Source: DASUPK01 sp963804595 (GTDB lineage Bacteria > Actinomycetota > Thermoleophilia > Solirubrobacterales > 70-9). From it: 64,000 nt of DNA. Each line of letters begins with the position of its first letter. Position 1 is the stretch's first letter. Location: NCBI GenBank assembly GCA_963804595.1, contig CAWDQZ010000007.1, positions 1-64,000 on the forward strand. Direction: 5' to 3'. Shown in pieces: positions 8,851 to 17,444 of this stretch. The notes below the pieces were generated by a model that saw only the letters and a list, made by a program, of their open reading frames with translations, was not told the DNA's origin and made no database searches. The translations under genes were made by a program, and so were the position numbers.

Positions 8851-11800
8851 CTACGAGCTCTGGGCCGTTCGCATTATCGAGCGGACCTCGATCCGCTCAC
8901 CTCCGCTGCCAAACCGGGCCACGACACGCGAGTGCTCCAGGGCCTGCGCCGTGTTGGGCGTGTAGGTCGCGGTGACTCGCATCGCGCCGGTGGAGACCAC
9001 GTAGTCGAAATCCCGCCAGCCGTTCGGGAACAGCCTCTTGACAGCCGGGTCATAGTCGAGGGGCCAGTACGAGACGACCGTCCGTGAGTTGAGGCCGCCC
9101 GCCGCGGTGCGAGAGTTGAAGCCATGCTCGATCAGGTAGATCCAGAAGTCATCGGTGACGATGATCGGCTGGTCGCGACCGACGTTGGCAACGAGCCAGG
9201 CTTCGGCCGCGCGCTGCGCACCGTCCTGTCTCACCGTCAGCGCTTCGTGATCGGTCTGTCCCCAGCGCGGGGCGACGATGAGCCCGACGACGACGGCCAC
9301 GACCGCGAGGGCCACTCCCGAGGTCGCGACCGCCCCCCACCTGAGAAGGATCGCGGGAGCGCCGGCAGCCGCCGAGCCGCCGCGGTCCGCGGGGGGGCTG
9401 CGTCCCGGAAGACGGCCGCTCGCGACGCGCCACCAGGATTGGACCGTGCTCGCGACAATCAGCGCGGCAAAGGGCAGGAGCGCGATCACGTACATGTTGG
9501 GGAGATATCCCGGCCTCAGGATGACCGCGACCTGGATCAAGAACGCGAGCGCGATCGCGCGGGTGCTGCGACGCACGAGCGCGATCGGTGAAAACAGAAG
9601 CGCCGCCCCCAGAAGCCAGGGATCCAGCCGAAGCCAATCCATGACGGTTCCGTGCGCCACGCTGTGAGGGTCTAAGACGTTGCCGGTCCCCTGGCGGGTG
9701 AAGAGCATGTCGATGACGCTGCCCACGAGGCTGACATGGCCCGGGCCGGGGAGAAGCTCGCCCTTGAGGACCGCATAGAGCGGGTAGCCGAGGCCGATCA
9801 GTGTCAGGAAGGAAACGAGGAGCGTCAGGCAGTAGCGTCGCGTCCGGTAGTCCGAGTGCTGAGCTGCGGCCAGGATCAGAGCCGGCAGCAGGACGAGGGT
9901 CGTTTCCTTGGAGAGAACGCTGAGCGCGAAGCACGCGCCGCTGGCGGCGAACGCCCAGAGATGGCGCTTCGGCGTCAAGGCGAGAACGAACGCGGCGAGC
10001 GCCCAGGCTACGGCCGGGTTGTCCAGAAGGACGCCGCGGTGGAAGTGCAGCCCAAGAGGGCAGAGCGCGAAGAGGATCACCGCCGCGACCGCGAACGGGC
10101 GGTCAAGCCCGATCCGGCGGGCGAGGGCGTAGACCAGAGCGCAGCTGACGATCATGACCGCGCTCATGAACTCCCGGCCGCCGCCCACCGAGTAGGTCGT
10201 GTGCCCGAAGATCCCGTCCGCCCAGGTCCAGATGGAGATCATCAGCCAGGCCAGCGGAGGGTGACCGTAGGTGTAGGTGTAGAAGGCGAGCGCTCCGCGG
10301 TCCTGGACCGCCCACGCGTTGCCGACGTAGGTGCCCTCGTCGAACAAGGTTCCTGGCCAGTGGTGGATGTTCGTCACCTGCACGAGCCCCACTGCCAAGA
10401 GCAGCGGAAGCAGCACCGCGAGGTCGGCATGCGACTTGACCAGCTTCGCCAGGCGAGCGGGCACGTCTCGAAGCCGACCGGCTCGATCGCGCCCAAAGCT
10501 GTCCGTCGAGACGGTCGGCAACGGCAGGGACCCGGAGCCGTTCGCCGGCACGGCCTCGAGCCTTATCCACAGCGGACCACCGCCATTGATCGCGGCCAGT
10601 CGATCGAAGAGCTTGGAACGGCCGTTGCCGTTGCCGTCGCCTGTCGGGTGTTGGCCGCCGCTGTCGACCACCACCTCCTTGCTTGCGAGGGCGTCTCCCG
10701 GGGAGTTGCCGCGTTGAAGCCTGTCGGGGGCTTCGGAGAACCCGTCCGCAGATCCGGCGGCGACGCCGGCAAGGATCCCCGATCGCACGGGGTCCATCGC
10801 GACCGTCCTTGCCGACGCGGGCTCCGCCGCGGCTCGCTGAGATCCTTGCCCACGACGTGCCCCGAGTTGCGGGAGTGTGCCGTCTGAGTGGCCCACCAGG
10901 TGGAGACCGTGGTGCGCTGTCTTCTCCCAGCCGCGGACGCCGCGGGCTTCGCGGACCACGGCCCGTGCGGAGGCGAACGCCAGGACGGCCTGGTAGAGCG
11001 GCAAACCGAAGACGAGGCGCCCGTAGTCACGCGCCGACGAACGCTCTCCATACAGCCGGCAGAACTGGCCGAGCCCTGCCAGCTCCATTGCCAGGATCGA
11101 GATCAAAGGGAGTGCGGGCAGGAAGGAGATCAGCGTGATCGGCACCGGCGCCTTCAGCGCAATCGCGGTCGCGACTGCCACGGGGATCATCAGCCAGGCG
11201 AGAGCCATCAGGTACGGCATCGCCAGGATGTAGGCGCCGAGGGCGCGCTGGCGGCGCGGCAGGCGCCGCCAATACCCCCGTGACAGCGTCTGGAGATAGC
11301 CCTGGCTCCAGCGCGTCCGCTGGCGAGCAAATGCGCGAAGGGTCGGCGGGCACTCCTCCCTGGTGACCATCTCGGGTTCGTAGACGACTACCGTGTGGGC
11401 TCCGAGGGAGCTCAACCGCACGCCCAGCTCGCAGTCCTCCGCCAGACATTCAGGGTCCCAGCCGGATACGGCCTGGAGGACCTTCGTGCGGACGAAGACC
11501 GTGTTGCCCCCAAGCGGAATGAAGCCCTGGCGAGCGTGGACGTGCAGCCGGCTGCGGAACCAGAAGTAGTACTCGAGAACGTTCCGAACGGTCAGCCAGC
11601 TGGAGCGAAAGTTCATCAGCTGGACGCCGGCCTGCACGACGTCCGCATCGGTCCTCTGAAACGTCTGGTCGATCCGCCGAAGCAGTGCGGGATGCACGAT
11701 GTCCTCGGCATCGAAGACGCCGGTGATGGTGCCGGTGCAATGAGGAAGCGCCGCGTTCAGCGCCCTCGGCTTGTTCTTCGGCCAGCTGGGATCGACGATC

Positions 11801-12606
11801 ACCTTCACCAGGTGGGGATGGCGGTCGGCGACGGCCTCCGCGACCTCGCGGGTCGCCTGGTCGTCGGCTCCCACGACGACGAGTACCTCGAAGGCGGGGT
11901 GATCAGTGCTGACGAGTCGCGAGAGGGTCGCCTCGAGGACGGCTTCCTCGTGGCGGGCGGGAACGATCAGCGAGAAGGAGTGGGCGGGATCTAGCTCGAC
12001 GGGCCTCATTCCCCTCTCCGCAGGAGAGTTCGGCGTGCGCCAGGCGTCCATCATCCAGACCAGGGTGGTGGTCGCCATTCCACCGAGGAGAAGGGAGATC
12101 CCGATATACAGGAGGTAGACGAAGCCGCTGTGGATCCACAGGGCTTCGGCGGCGGCCGTGGCCGACAACAGCAGAAGCCCGACGAGGACCGGAGATGTGA
12201 TCCACAGACGCGCGCGAGGCAGCCTGCCCGCCGCCCGGGTCGCCGTCGGCCGCAACGACCGTCGACCGTGGCGAGCCGCCCCCGCGAACGCCGCGACCCC
12301 GGTTAGCGCGTCTCGCGCTGCTCTTCTCACCCTCGCGTGGGTCGGAAGCCGGTCGTCGGCGCCTGCCGCGCGCAGATGGGCGCGCTCGAGGACCCGGTAG
12401 CGACACCCGCCCTGGCCTCGCCGGAGGACGACGATCCTCCGTGACCCCTCGAGCTCGTCGATGACGCCGCGGATCGCGTTCTTGTTGAGGCCTGCCAGCT
12501 GGGCGATCCGCCGGTATCCCGGACGCGATACGCCCTCGGCGTTCGCCTGCTGGGCGAGGACGACCAGCACGCGAAGGGCACGAGATGACAGCCTTGACTG
12601 TCCCAT
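8851..12606 (-). CDS. wHTH-GT2-GT39 fusion glycosyltransferase
   Basis: The protein is 1251 residues. Residues 1-80 form a winged-helix DNA-binding-like domain (YRRIAQLAGLNKNAIRGVID). Two membrane helices follow (about 135-190), then a processive GT2 domain with FDAED (298-302), AEDCE (389-393) and QRTRW (429-433), and more helices ending at GWEKTAHH (about 565). After a low-complexity linker comes a second polytopic domain of GT39/ArnT type with LFDEGTYVGNAW (about 754-765) and GHPPLAW. The ATG at 12606 is supported by GGAGGGAC 7 bases upstream. It probably makes a surface polymer and transfers sugars from lipid-linked donors. A DNA-binding-like head on a membrane enzyme is unusual. Confidence 0.85.
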   Translation of the reverse strand: MGQSRLSSRALRVLVVLAQQANAEGVSRPGYRRIAQLAGLNKNAIRGVIDELEGSRRIVVLRRGQGGCRYRVLERAHLRAAGADDRLPTHARVRRAARDALTGVAAFAGAARHGRRSLRPTATRAAGRLPRARLWITSPVLVGLLLLSATAAAEALWIHSGFVYLLYIGISLLLGGMATTTLVWMMDAWRTPNSPAERGMRPVELDPAHSFSLIVPARHEEAVLEATLSRLVSTDHPAFEVLVVVGADDQATREVAEAVADRHPHLVKVIVDPSWPKNKPRALNAALPHCTGTITGVFDAEDIVHPALLRRIDQTFQRTDADVVQAGVQLMNFRSSWLTVRNVLEYYFWFRSRLHVHARQGFIPLGGNTVFVRTKVLQAVSGWDPECLAEDCELGVRLSSLGAHTVVVYEPEMVTREECPPTLRAFARQRTRWSQGYLQTLSRGYWRRLPRRQRALGAYILAMPYLMALAWLMIPVAVATAIALKAPVPITLISFLPALPLISILAMELAGLGQFCRLYGERSSARDYGRLVFGLPLYQAVLAFASARAVVREARGVRGWEKTAHHGLHLVGHSDGTLPQLGARRGQGSQRAAAEPASARTVAMDPVRSGILAGVAAGSADGFSEAPDRLQRGNSPGDALASKEVVVDSGGQHPTGDGNGNGRSKLFDRLAAINGGGPLWIRLEAVPANGSGSLPLPTVSTDSFGRDRAGRLRDVPARLAKLVKSHADLAVLLPLLLAVGLVQVTNIHHWPGTLFDEGTYVGNAWAVQDRGALAFYTYTYGHPPLAWLMISIWTWADGIFGHTTYSVGGGREFMSAVMIVSCALVYALARRIGLDRPFAVAAVILFALCPLGLHFHRGVLLDNPAVAWALAAFVLALTPKRHLWAFAASGACFALSVLSKETTLVLLPALILAAAQHSDYRTRRYCLTLLVSFLTLIGLGYPLYAVLKGELLPGPGHVSLVGSVIDMLFTRQGTGNVLDPHSVAHGTVMDWLRLDPWLLGAALLFSPIALVRRSTRAIALAFLIQVAVILRPGYLPNMYVIALLPFAALIVASTVQSWWRVASGRLPGRSPPADRGGSAAAGAPAILLRWGAVATSGVALAVVAVVVGLIVAPRWGQTDHEALTVRQDGAQRAAEAWLVANVGRDQPIIVTDDFWIYLIEHGFNSRTAAGGLNSRTVVSYWPLDYDPAVKRLFPNGWRDFDYVVSTGAMRVTATYTPNTAQALEHSRVVARFGSGGERIEVRSIMRTAQSS

Positions 12607-12958
12607 CAGTGTCCCTCCGAGAATGCGCACATCGAGTTCCACCGGTCTTCCAGGCAACTGCGGAAAAGGGGCCGAGGGACAGTCCCGACCCGAAGCCCTT
12701 GCGGCTCTAGCCGAAAGAGCGCACCAGCGCGGTGGGAAACCGATCGCGCCGGTGCTTCGAAAGCTCCTGATCCGCTGAGGCCTCGCTTCCTTCCTACAGG
12801 CGAAACAGGCTGTCCTAAGGGCGAAAAACAGACTGTCCTGCCATCCCGTGCGGGATTGCAAGGGCCCATCGCCGGCCGCAAAGCGTCTGGAACCGTCCTG
12901 GAATACCGAGCCGACAGGATGGACTCGGAAGGACAGCTAGATAAGAAAGAGGCAAACC
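12607..12958. promoter_or_regulatory. Divergent control region with RCTGTCCY repeats
   Basis: This 352-base gap separates the leftward GT fusion from the rightward Zn-ribbon gene and must hold both promoters. It contains an imperfect direct repeat, GGCGAAACAGGCTGTCCT at 12799-12816 and GGCGAAAAACAGACTGTCCT at 12820-12839, about two helical turns apart. It also holds a palindrome GGGACAGTCCC at 12676-12686 and an inverted copy AGGACAGC at 12930-12937. Further GACTGTCCC copies lie at 12596-12604, over the GT start codon, and at 13235-13243, upstream of the GT2 gene. A shared operator is likely; no regulator can be named. Confidence 0.45.
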
Positions 12959-13222
12959 ATGCAGTGTCCGCAGTGCGGCGCAGAGACACCGGATGAGGAG
13001 TGGACCTGCGTCGCGTGTCGCATGAACGTCTACTGGGCGAGCCAGCACTACGAGGACCTTGCTGGGATCCGACGGCGACAGGGGCTCTCGGCCTCCGCAC
13101 CCACCCCGCCCTTCCTGGTCGACGCGCACGCCAGGGCGATGGACGAGCGCGCGGAGCGAGGCGGCCGGGTCGAGCACAAGGTGCGCGAGATCGCCCGGCG
13201 GGCAATGCGGCGGCAAGCCTGA
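12959..13222 (+). CDS. Small zinc-ribbon protein
   Basis: The protein is 87 residues with an N-terminal zinc ribbon made of two CxxC knuckles (CPQCG at 3-7 and CVAC at 17-20), followed by a charged helical tail with many Arg and Lys. No catalytic motif is present. AGAGG lies 6 bases upstream of the ATG. It sits at the head of the rightward glycan run and shares the RCTGTCCY-rich region, so it may be an accessory or regulatory protein of that cluster. Confidence 0.7.
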   Translation: MQCPQCGAETPDEEWTCVACRMNVYWASQHYEDLAGIRRRQGLSASAPTPPFLVDAHARAMDERAERGGRVEHKVREIARRAMRRQA

Positions 13223-13300
13223 GTCCCGCCGGCTGACTGTCCCGACTGCGGAATTTGCGGAAATGAACCTGTAACAGGGCTGAAAGGCCCGGATCCGAGG

Positions 13301-14647
13301 ATGTCCGCGATGGCGGTAATGGAGAGGGATCGAGTTCGGCCGGAGCGGGAGCTTCCAGGTGACCGGCGGCTCGCCTGCAGCGTGGGCATCATGGCCTACA
13401 ACGAGGAAGCCAACATCGGCGATGCCCTCGAGAGCATCCTCGAGCAGAGGCTCGCCTCGGGGCAAATCACGGAGCTCATCGTCGTGGCGAGTGGCTGCGA
13501 GGATCGAACAGCCGAGATCGTGGCCGAGCTCGCCAGCCACGATTCCCGCGTGCGCCTGATCAGCCAGGAACGGCGCGAGGGGAAGGCATCGGCCATCAAC
13601 CTCTTCATCGGCGAAGCCCGCTCCCCCGTGCTGATCATGGTCAGCGGCGACGTGCTCGTGAAACAGGGCACGATCGAGTCCCTCCTGGCTCATTTCGACG
13701 ATCCGGCAGTCGGGATGGTGGGAGGACACCCAACGCCGGTCAACGACGAGGCCACCTTCCTGGGGCACGCCGTTCATCTGCAGTGGCGCCTCCACGACCG
13801 GATCGCACGCCGGTCGCCGAAGCTGGGTGAGATCGTCGCGTTTCGCAACGTCGTCCCGAGCATTCCGCTTGACACGGCCGTGGACGAGCTCTCCATCCAG
13901 GGCCTCGTGGCCCATCTCGGCTATCGGCTGGCCTACGAGCCGGATGCGGTCGTCTACAACCGCGGCCCGACAACGGTCGGCGACTTTCTGCGGCAGCGCC
14001 GGCGCATATACGCCGGACATCTGCGCATCCGGGACCAGCAGAACTACAGCGCTCCGACGATGAACGCCTGGCCGATCCTCCGAGCACTCGGCGGATCCGG
14101 CTCGTTTTCCACTCCACGGGCGGCCACGTGGAGCGCCGGCACCATCGCCCTCGAGCTCATCGCCCGCGCGCTTGGGCACTACGACGTGGTGCGGCGCCGG
14201 CAGCAGCACGTCTGGGAGATATCGGCAACCACAAAGCGAGACATCGCGGCCGGGGCCAGCGGTGGAGCGGAACAGAACGTCCTCGTCTTCCACATCGCCA
14301 ACTTTCAGCAGCAGCAGCTCGAGCTCGGTGCCCATGCGAGCCGCCAGTTGACGCGTCGGGTCACCGATCAGATCAAGCGGACCCTCGGCTCCAAGGCGAT
14401 CGTCTCGATCCAGCGGAGCGGCACCATCGTCGCCGTCCTCGCCGGCGATCGTGAAGCGGCGGCACAGACAGCCCGTCAGATTCTCGATCGCTTCGAGGGC
14501 GCCGAGCTGTCACTCAACGGTCACGGGACGGCACAGGTCGATCTCGCCTGCGGAGTCATCGCTTTCCCGCAGGGGGGACCCCCCCTCGCCAGCTCGGTCC
14601 CGGAGCCGATGCTCGAGGTCGAACCCGCGACGTCGATCGCCGCCTAG
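13301..14647 (+). CDS. GT2 glycosyltransferase with degenerate GGDEF-like tail
   Basis: Residues 25-260 form a GT-A family-2 glycosyltransferase: CSVGIMAYNEEANIGDALES, EGKASAIN, and SGD at 115-117 in the DxD position. No clear membrane segment is seen in this part. Residues about 326-426 look like a diguanylate cyclase fold: NVLVFHIANFQQQQLELG, then RSGTIVAVLAG where RxGGDEFxxL is expected, then ACGVIAFPQGG like the C-terminal GIAxFP. The GGDEF signature itself is absent, so cyclase activity is not expected; the domain may bind nucleotide or act as a scaffold. A radical SAM gene follows after 10 bases. Confidence 0.8.
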   Translation: MSAMAVMERDRVRPERELPGDRRLACSVGIMAYNEEANIGDALESILEQRLASGQITELIVVASGCEDRTAEIVAELASHDSRVRLISQERREGKASAINLFIGEARSPVLIMVSGDVLVKQGTIESLLAHFDDPAVGMVGGHPTPVNDEATFLGHAVHLQWRLHDRIARRSPKLGEIVAFRNVVPSIPLDTAVDELSIQGLVAHLGYRLAYEPDAVVYNRGPTTVGDFLRQRRRIYAGHLRIRDQQNYSAPTMNAWPILRALGGSGSFSTPRAATWSAGTIALELIARALGHYDVVRRRQQHVWEISATTKRDIAAGASGGAEQNVLVFHIANFQQQQLELGAHASRQLTRRVTDQIKRTLGSKAIVSIQRSGTIVAVLAGDREAAAQTARQILDRFEGAELSLNGHGTAQVDLACGVIAFPQGGPPLASSVPEPMLEVEPATSIAA

Positions 14648-14657
14648 GAGCGATGCC

Positions 14658-15788
14658 GTGAGCCTGACCAAGGTCATTCCTCGGATTCCGGCCCTCAAGG
14701 CCACGTACAGGACAGGCCGCGTGCTCAGCCTGCCGGTGAACATCACCGTCAGCGGCAGCTACCGCTGTAACTCGCGTTGCAAGACGTGCAACGTCTGGCT
14801 CCTGCCGAACGACGACATGACGCTGGAGGAGTGGGACCGAACCTTCGAGTCACTCGGCCGGGCGCCCTACTGGTTCACGTTCAGCGGTGGGGAGCCCACG
14901 CTGCGGAAGGACCTGCCCGAGATGGTGGCCAGCGCGTACCGGCACTGCCAGCCCGGGATCATCAATATCCCGACCAACGGGATCCAGCAGAAGGTCATCC
15001 CCGGCAGCGTCGAGCGCGTGCTGCAGGTGGCGCCGAATTCGGAGGTGATCATCAACCTCTCGCTCGATGGGGTCGGTCTGAAGCACGACGAGGTTCGTGG
15101 GGTTCGCAACAACTGGGACCGAGCGATGGTCACCTATGCCGCGCTCAAGGAGCTGCAGAAGGACTACGCCCATCTCACTCTCGGGATCCACACGGTGATC
15201 TCGAACTACAACGTCGATTCGTTCCCAGACCTGTGCGAGTACGTACAACGCGAGCTCAAGCCCGACTCCTACATCACAGAGATCGCCGAGGAGAGGGTCG
15301 AGCTCGACACGGTCGGCCTGGGCATCACGCCCACGGCCGAGAAGTACACGGTTGCGATCGACGCGCTGCTCGAGCGCATGCGCGATGAGCGGCTCACGGG
15401 GGTCGCCGAGGTGGCCCAGGCATTCCGCCGGCGCTACTACGAGCTCGTCAAGCGAACGCTGCGCGAGCAGCGCCAGGTCATTCCCTGCATGGCAGGGGTC
15501 GCCTCTGCGCAGATCGCGCCCAACGGGGACGTTTGGACCTGCTGCGTGCGAGCGGAGTCGATGGGCAACCTGCGGGACCACGGCTATGACTTCGGCTCCG
15601 TCTGGCGGACGGGAAAGGCCAACCAGCTACGGCGCAGCATCAAGAATCGCGAGTGCTACTGCCCACTGGCCAACGCCGCCTACACGAACATGCTGACTCA
15701 CGGGCCGACAGTCACGAAGGTGACTGCCGATGTCGCCCGGTCACGCGCGACCTCACGCCACCGGCGTCCTGCTCGCCCGGAGACGTGA
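14658..15788 (+). CDS. Radical SAM protein with SPASM-like end
   Basis: The protein (376 residues) has the CX3CX2C iron-sulfur motif at Cys37, Cys41 and Cys44 (RCNSRCKTCNVW), the SAM-binding FTFSGGEPTLRKDL, and a cysteine-bearing C-terminal part (CMAGVASAQIAPNGDVWTCC, then ECYCPLANAAY) like SPASM auxiliary cluster domains. It should make a 5'-deoxyadenosyl radical; the substrate is unknown. The GTG at 14658 has AGGAG 8 bases upstream, overlapping the stop of the GT2 gene. Its place among epimerases and glycosyltransferases suggests sugar or lipid chemistry, which is inference. Confidence 0.85.
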   Translation: MSLTKVIPRIPALKATYRTGRVLSLPVNITVSGSYRCNSRCKTCNVWLLPNDDMTLEEWDRTFESLGRAPYWFTFSGGEPTLRKDLPEMVASAYRHCQPGIINIPTNGIQQKVIPGSVERVLQVAPNSEVIINLSLDGVGLKHDEVRGVRNNWDRAMVTYAALKELQKDYAHLTLGIHTVISNYNVDSFPDLCEYVQRELKPDSYITEIAEERVELDTVGLGITPTAEKYTVAIDALLERMRDERLTGVAEVAQAFRRRYYELVKRTLREQRQVIPCMAGVASAQIAPNGDVWTCCVRAESMGNLRDHGYDFGSVWRTGKANQLRRSIKNRECYCPLANAAYTNMLTHGPTVTKVTADVARSRATSRHRRPARPET

Positions 15789-15876
15789 TCACCTCTCAGG
15801 CAACCAGGGAGCTCGACGCGGCCCAGGAACGGGCAGTTCCAGGCTTCCCTGACGAGGAGGATTGGAGCTGAGCACC

Positions 15877-16908
15877 GTGCGGGAAGGGACAGTGCTCGTC
15901 ACCGGTGCGACCGGCTTCCTGGGAACGAGCCTGTTGCGTCGGCTGTTGAACGATGGCGGGCGGGTTCGGGCGCTGGTGAGATCGCCCCCCTCGGCAAAGC
16001 GGCTAGCAGATCGCGGCGCCGAGGTCGTCGTCGGCGACGTCGCCGACGAGGATGCTGTTGCGACCGCCGTCGACGGGGTGACGACGGTGTATCACCTGGC
16101 CGGCCGGCTGCTCGCCCCGGGGGTGGCGGTCGCCGAGTACCGCCGGACGCACGTCGACGGAACCAGGCTTCTGCTCGCCCGATGCCGGAAGGAATCGGCG
16201 CTCGAACGTTTCGTGCACTGCAGCACCACCGGCGTCCTCGGGATCACGGGCCGTCGGCCGGCCGATGAGGACTCTCCCCTCAGGCCGGCCAACGTCTACG
16301 AGGCCACCAAGGCGGAAGGGGAGTTGGCGGTGCGCGAAGCGTGGCGAGACGGCTTGCCCGCCGTGATCGCCAGGCCAGGACTCGTCTATGGCCCGGGAGA
16401 TCTCCACCTCCTTGGTTTCTTCCGATCGATCCTTCGTCGGCGGTTCCGGCGGATCGGACGACGGGACATCTGGCTCCACCCGATCTACATCGACGATCTG
16501 ACCGAGGGCCTGATCCTCTGCGGACGGCACCCCGCCGCGCTCGGCGAGTGCTTTCACCTGGCCGGTCGGCGGCCGGTGGCGCTCGCCCAGCTGGCGGCTG
16601 CGATCGCGGAGGCGGGAGGCACCCAGCTGCCGCCGGGACACATCCCACTGCCCGCCGCTCGAGCGGTGGCGACAGTCGTCGATTTACTCCCGGATCGTCT
16701 CCGGCAGGTGGCTCCGCTGACACGGGATCGACTCGATTTCCTGACCCACGAGCGCGTGTACGACGTCAGCAAGGCCCGGCGCGTGCTCGGGTTCAGCGCC
16801 GCGACCGACCTGCCCACCGGAGCCGCCCGCAGTGTGGCCTGGTACCGCCGTGAGGGGCATCTGCCGGAGAGGCGGGTGCTCGGCGGTCAGGTTGCCGTGA
16901 GCCGATGA
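15877..16908 (+). CDS. Extended SDR epimerase/dehydratase 1
   Basis: The NAD-binding GATGFLG motif lies at the N-terminus (VLVTGATGFLGTSLLRRLL), with the catalytic pair in VYEATKAEGE (YxxxK) and a Thr in CSTTGVLG at the Ser position. The length (about 343 residues) fits the extended 3-beta-HSD/sugar-epimerase class. The GTG at 15877 follows GGAG by 9 bases; a TTG at 15862 would sit too close to GAGGAGG. It overlaps the next gene by 4 bases (ATGA). It is the first of three SDRs in this run, which have similar layouts but different sequences. Confidence 0.85.
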   Translation: MREGTVLVTGATGFLGTSLLRRLLNDGGRVRALVRSPPSAKRLADRGAEVVVGDVADEDAVATAVDGVTTVYHLAGRLLAPGVAVAEYRRTHVDGTRLLLARCRKESALERFVHCSTTGVLGITGRRPADEDSPLRPANVYEATKAEGELAVREAWRDGLPAVIARPGLVYGPGDLHLLGFFRSILRRRFRRIGRRDIWLHPIYIDDLTEGLILCGRHPAALGECFHLAGRRPVALAQLAAAIAEAGGTQLPPGHIPLPAARAVATVVDLLPDRLRQVAPLTRDRLDFLTHERVYDVSKARRVLGFSAATDLPTGAARSVAWYRREGHLPERRVLGGQVAVSR

Positions 16909-17444
16909 GGGTTCGAGACCACATCGCGCTCTCGACGGCCGGCGCCGCGCTGCTCAGCGGGCGGCTCGGCCGCAGCGTGCTCAGTTTCTGGGCCGGGGCC
17001 GTACTCATCGACGTGGACCACTACGTCTGGTTCTGCCTGCGGCAGCGCCGCTTGAACCCAGTGGCTGCCGTTCGGTACTTCAACGGGGCGCACGCCCCGC
17101 AACACTCGGCCACGCGCGGACTTCACAGCCCGCTCGCGCTGCTCGCGGGCCTTCTACTCGGCGCTCGCCGGCCACAGCTGCTCCCGATCGCCGTCGGCAT
17201 GGGCCTGCACATCGCACTGGACAGATTCCACGAGGCGCGCATGGACCAGGCACGCGCTGACGCGCTGAGGCGGGATGACCTCACCTGCCAGGGGTGCGGG
17301 ACGCGAGGACCACAGGTGGGAACTCATCTTGAGCGGCAGCCGTGGCTGCTGCCGTCATACGACCCGCAGAACCTCGTCGCGCTGTGCCCGGCCTGTCACC
17401 GCACCGCCCACGAGCCCCGGCTGGGATCAAGCTCGTGGAGCTAG
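16905..17444 (+). CDS. YdjM-like membrane protein with HNH-type tail
   Basis: The N-terminal 110 residues resemble membrane-bound metal-dependent hydrolases of YdjM type: FWAGAVLIDVDHYVWF with acidic/His ligands, RGLHSPLALLAGLLLGARR and VGMGLHIALDRFHEARMDQ. The last 55 residues hold two CxxC knuckles with an HNH-like order (CQGC, THL, PQNLVALCPACHRTAH). This is a compact fusion of a membrane hydrolase-like part to an HNH-type zinc module. Start and stop overlap both neighbours (4 and 10 bases), so it belongs to the operon. Its reaction is unknown. Confidence 0.7.
   Translation: MRVRDHIALSTAGAALLSGRLGRSVLSFWAGAVLIDVDHYVWFCLRQRRLNPVAAVRYFNGAHAPQHSATRGLHSPLALLAGLLLGARRPQLLPIAVGMGLHIALDRFHEARMDQARADALRRDDLTCQGCGTRGPQVGTHLERQPWLLPSYDPQNLVALCPACHRTAHEPRLGSSSWS

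Noticed and set aside
12815..14335. Long minus-strand open frame opposite the GT2 gene
   Set aside because: The GT2 motifs on the + strand are unambiguous; this frame has no recognisable domain and mirrors codon bias.
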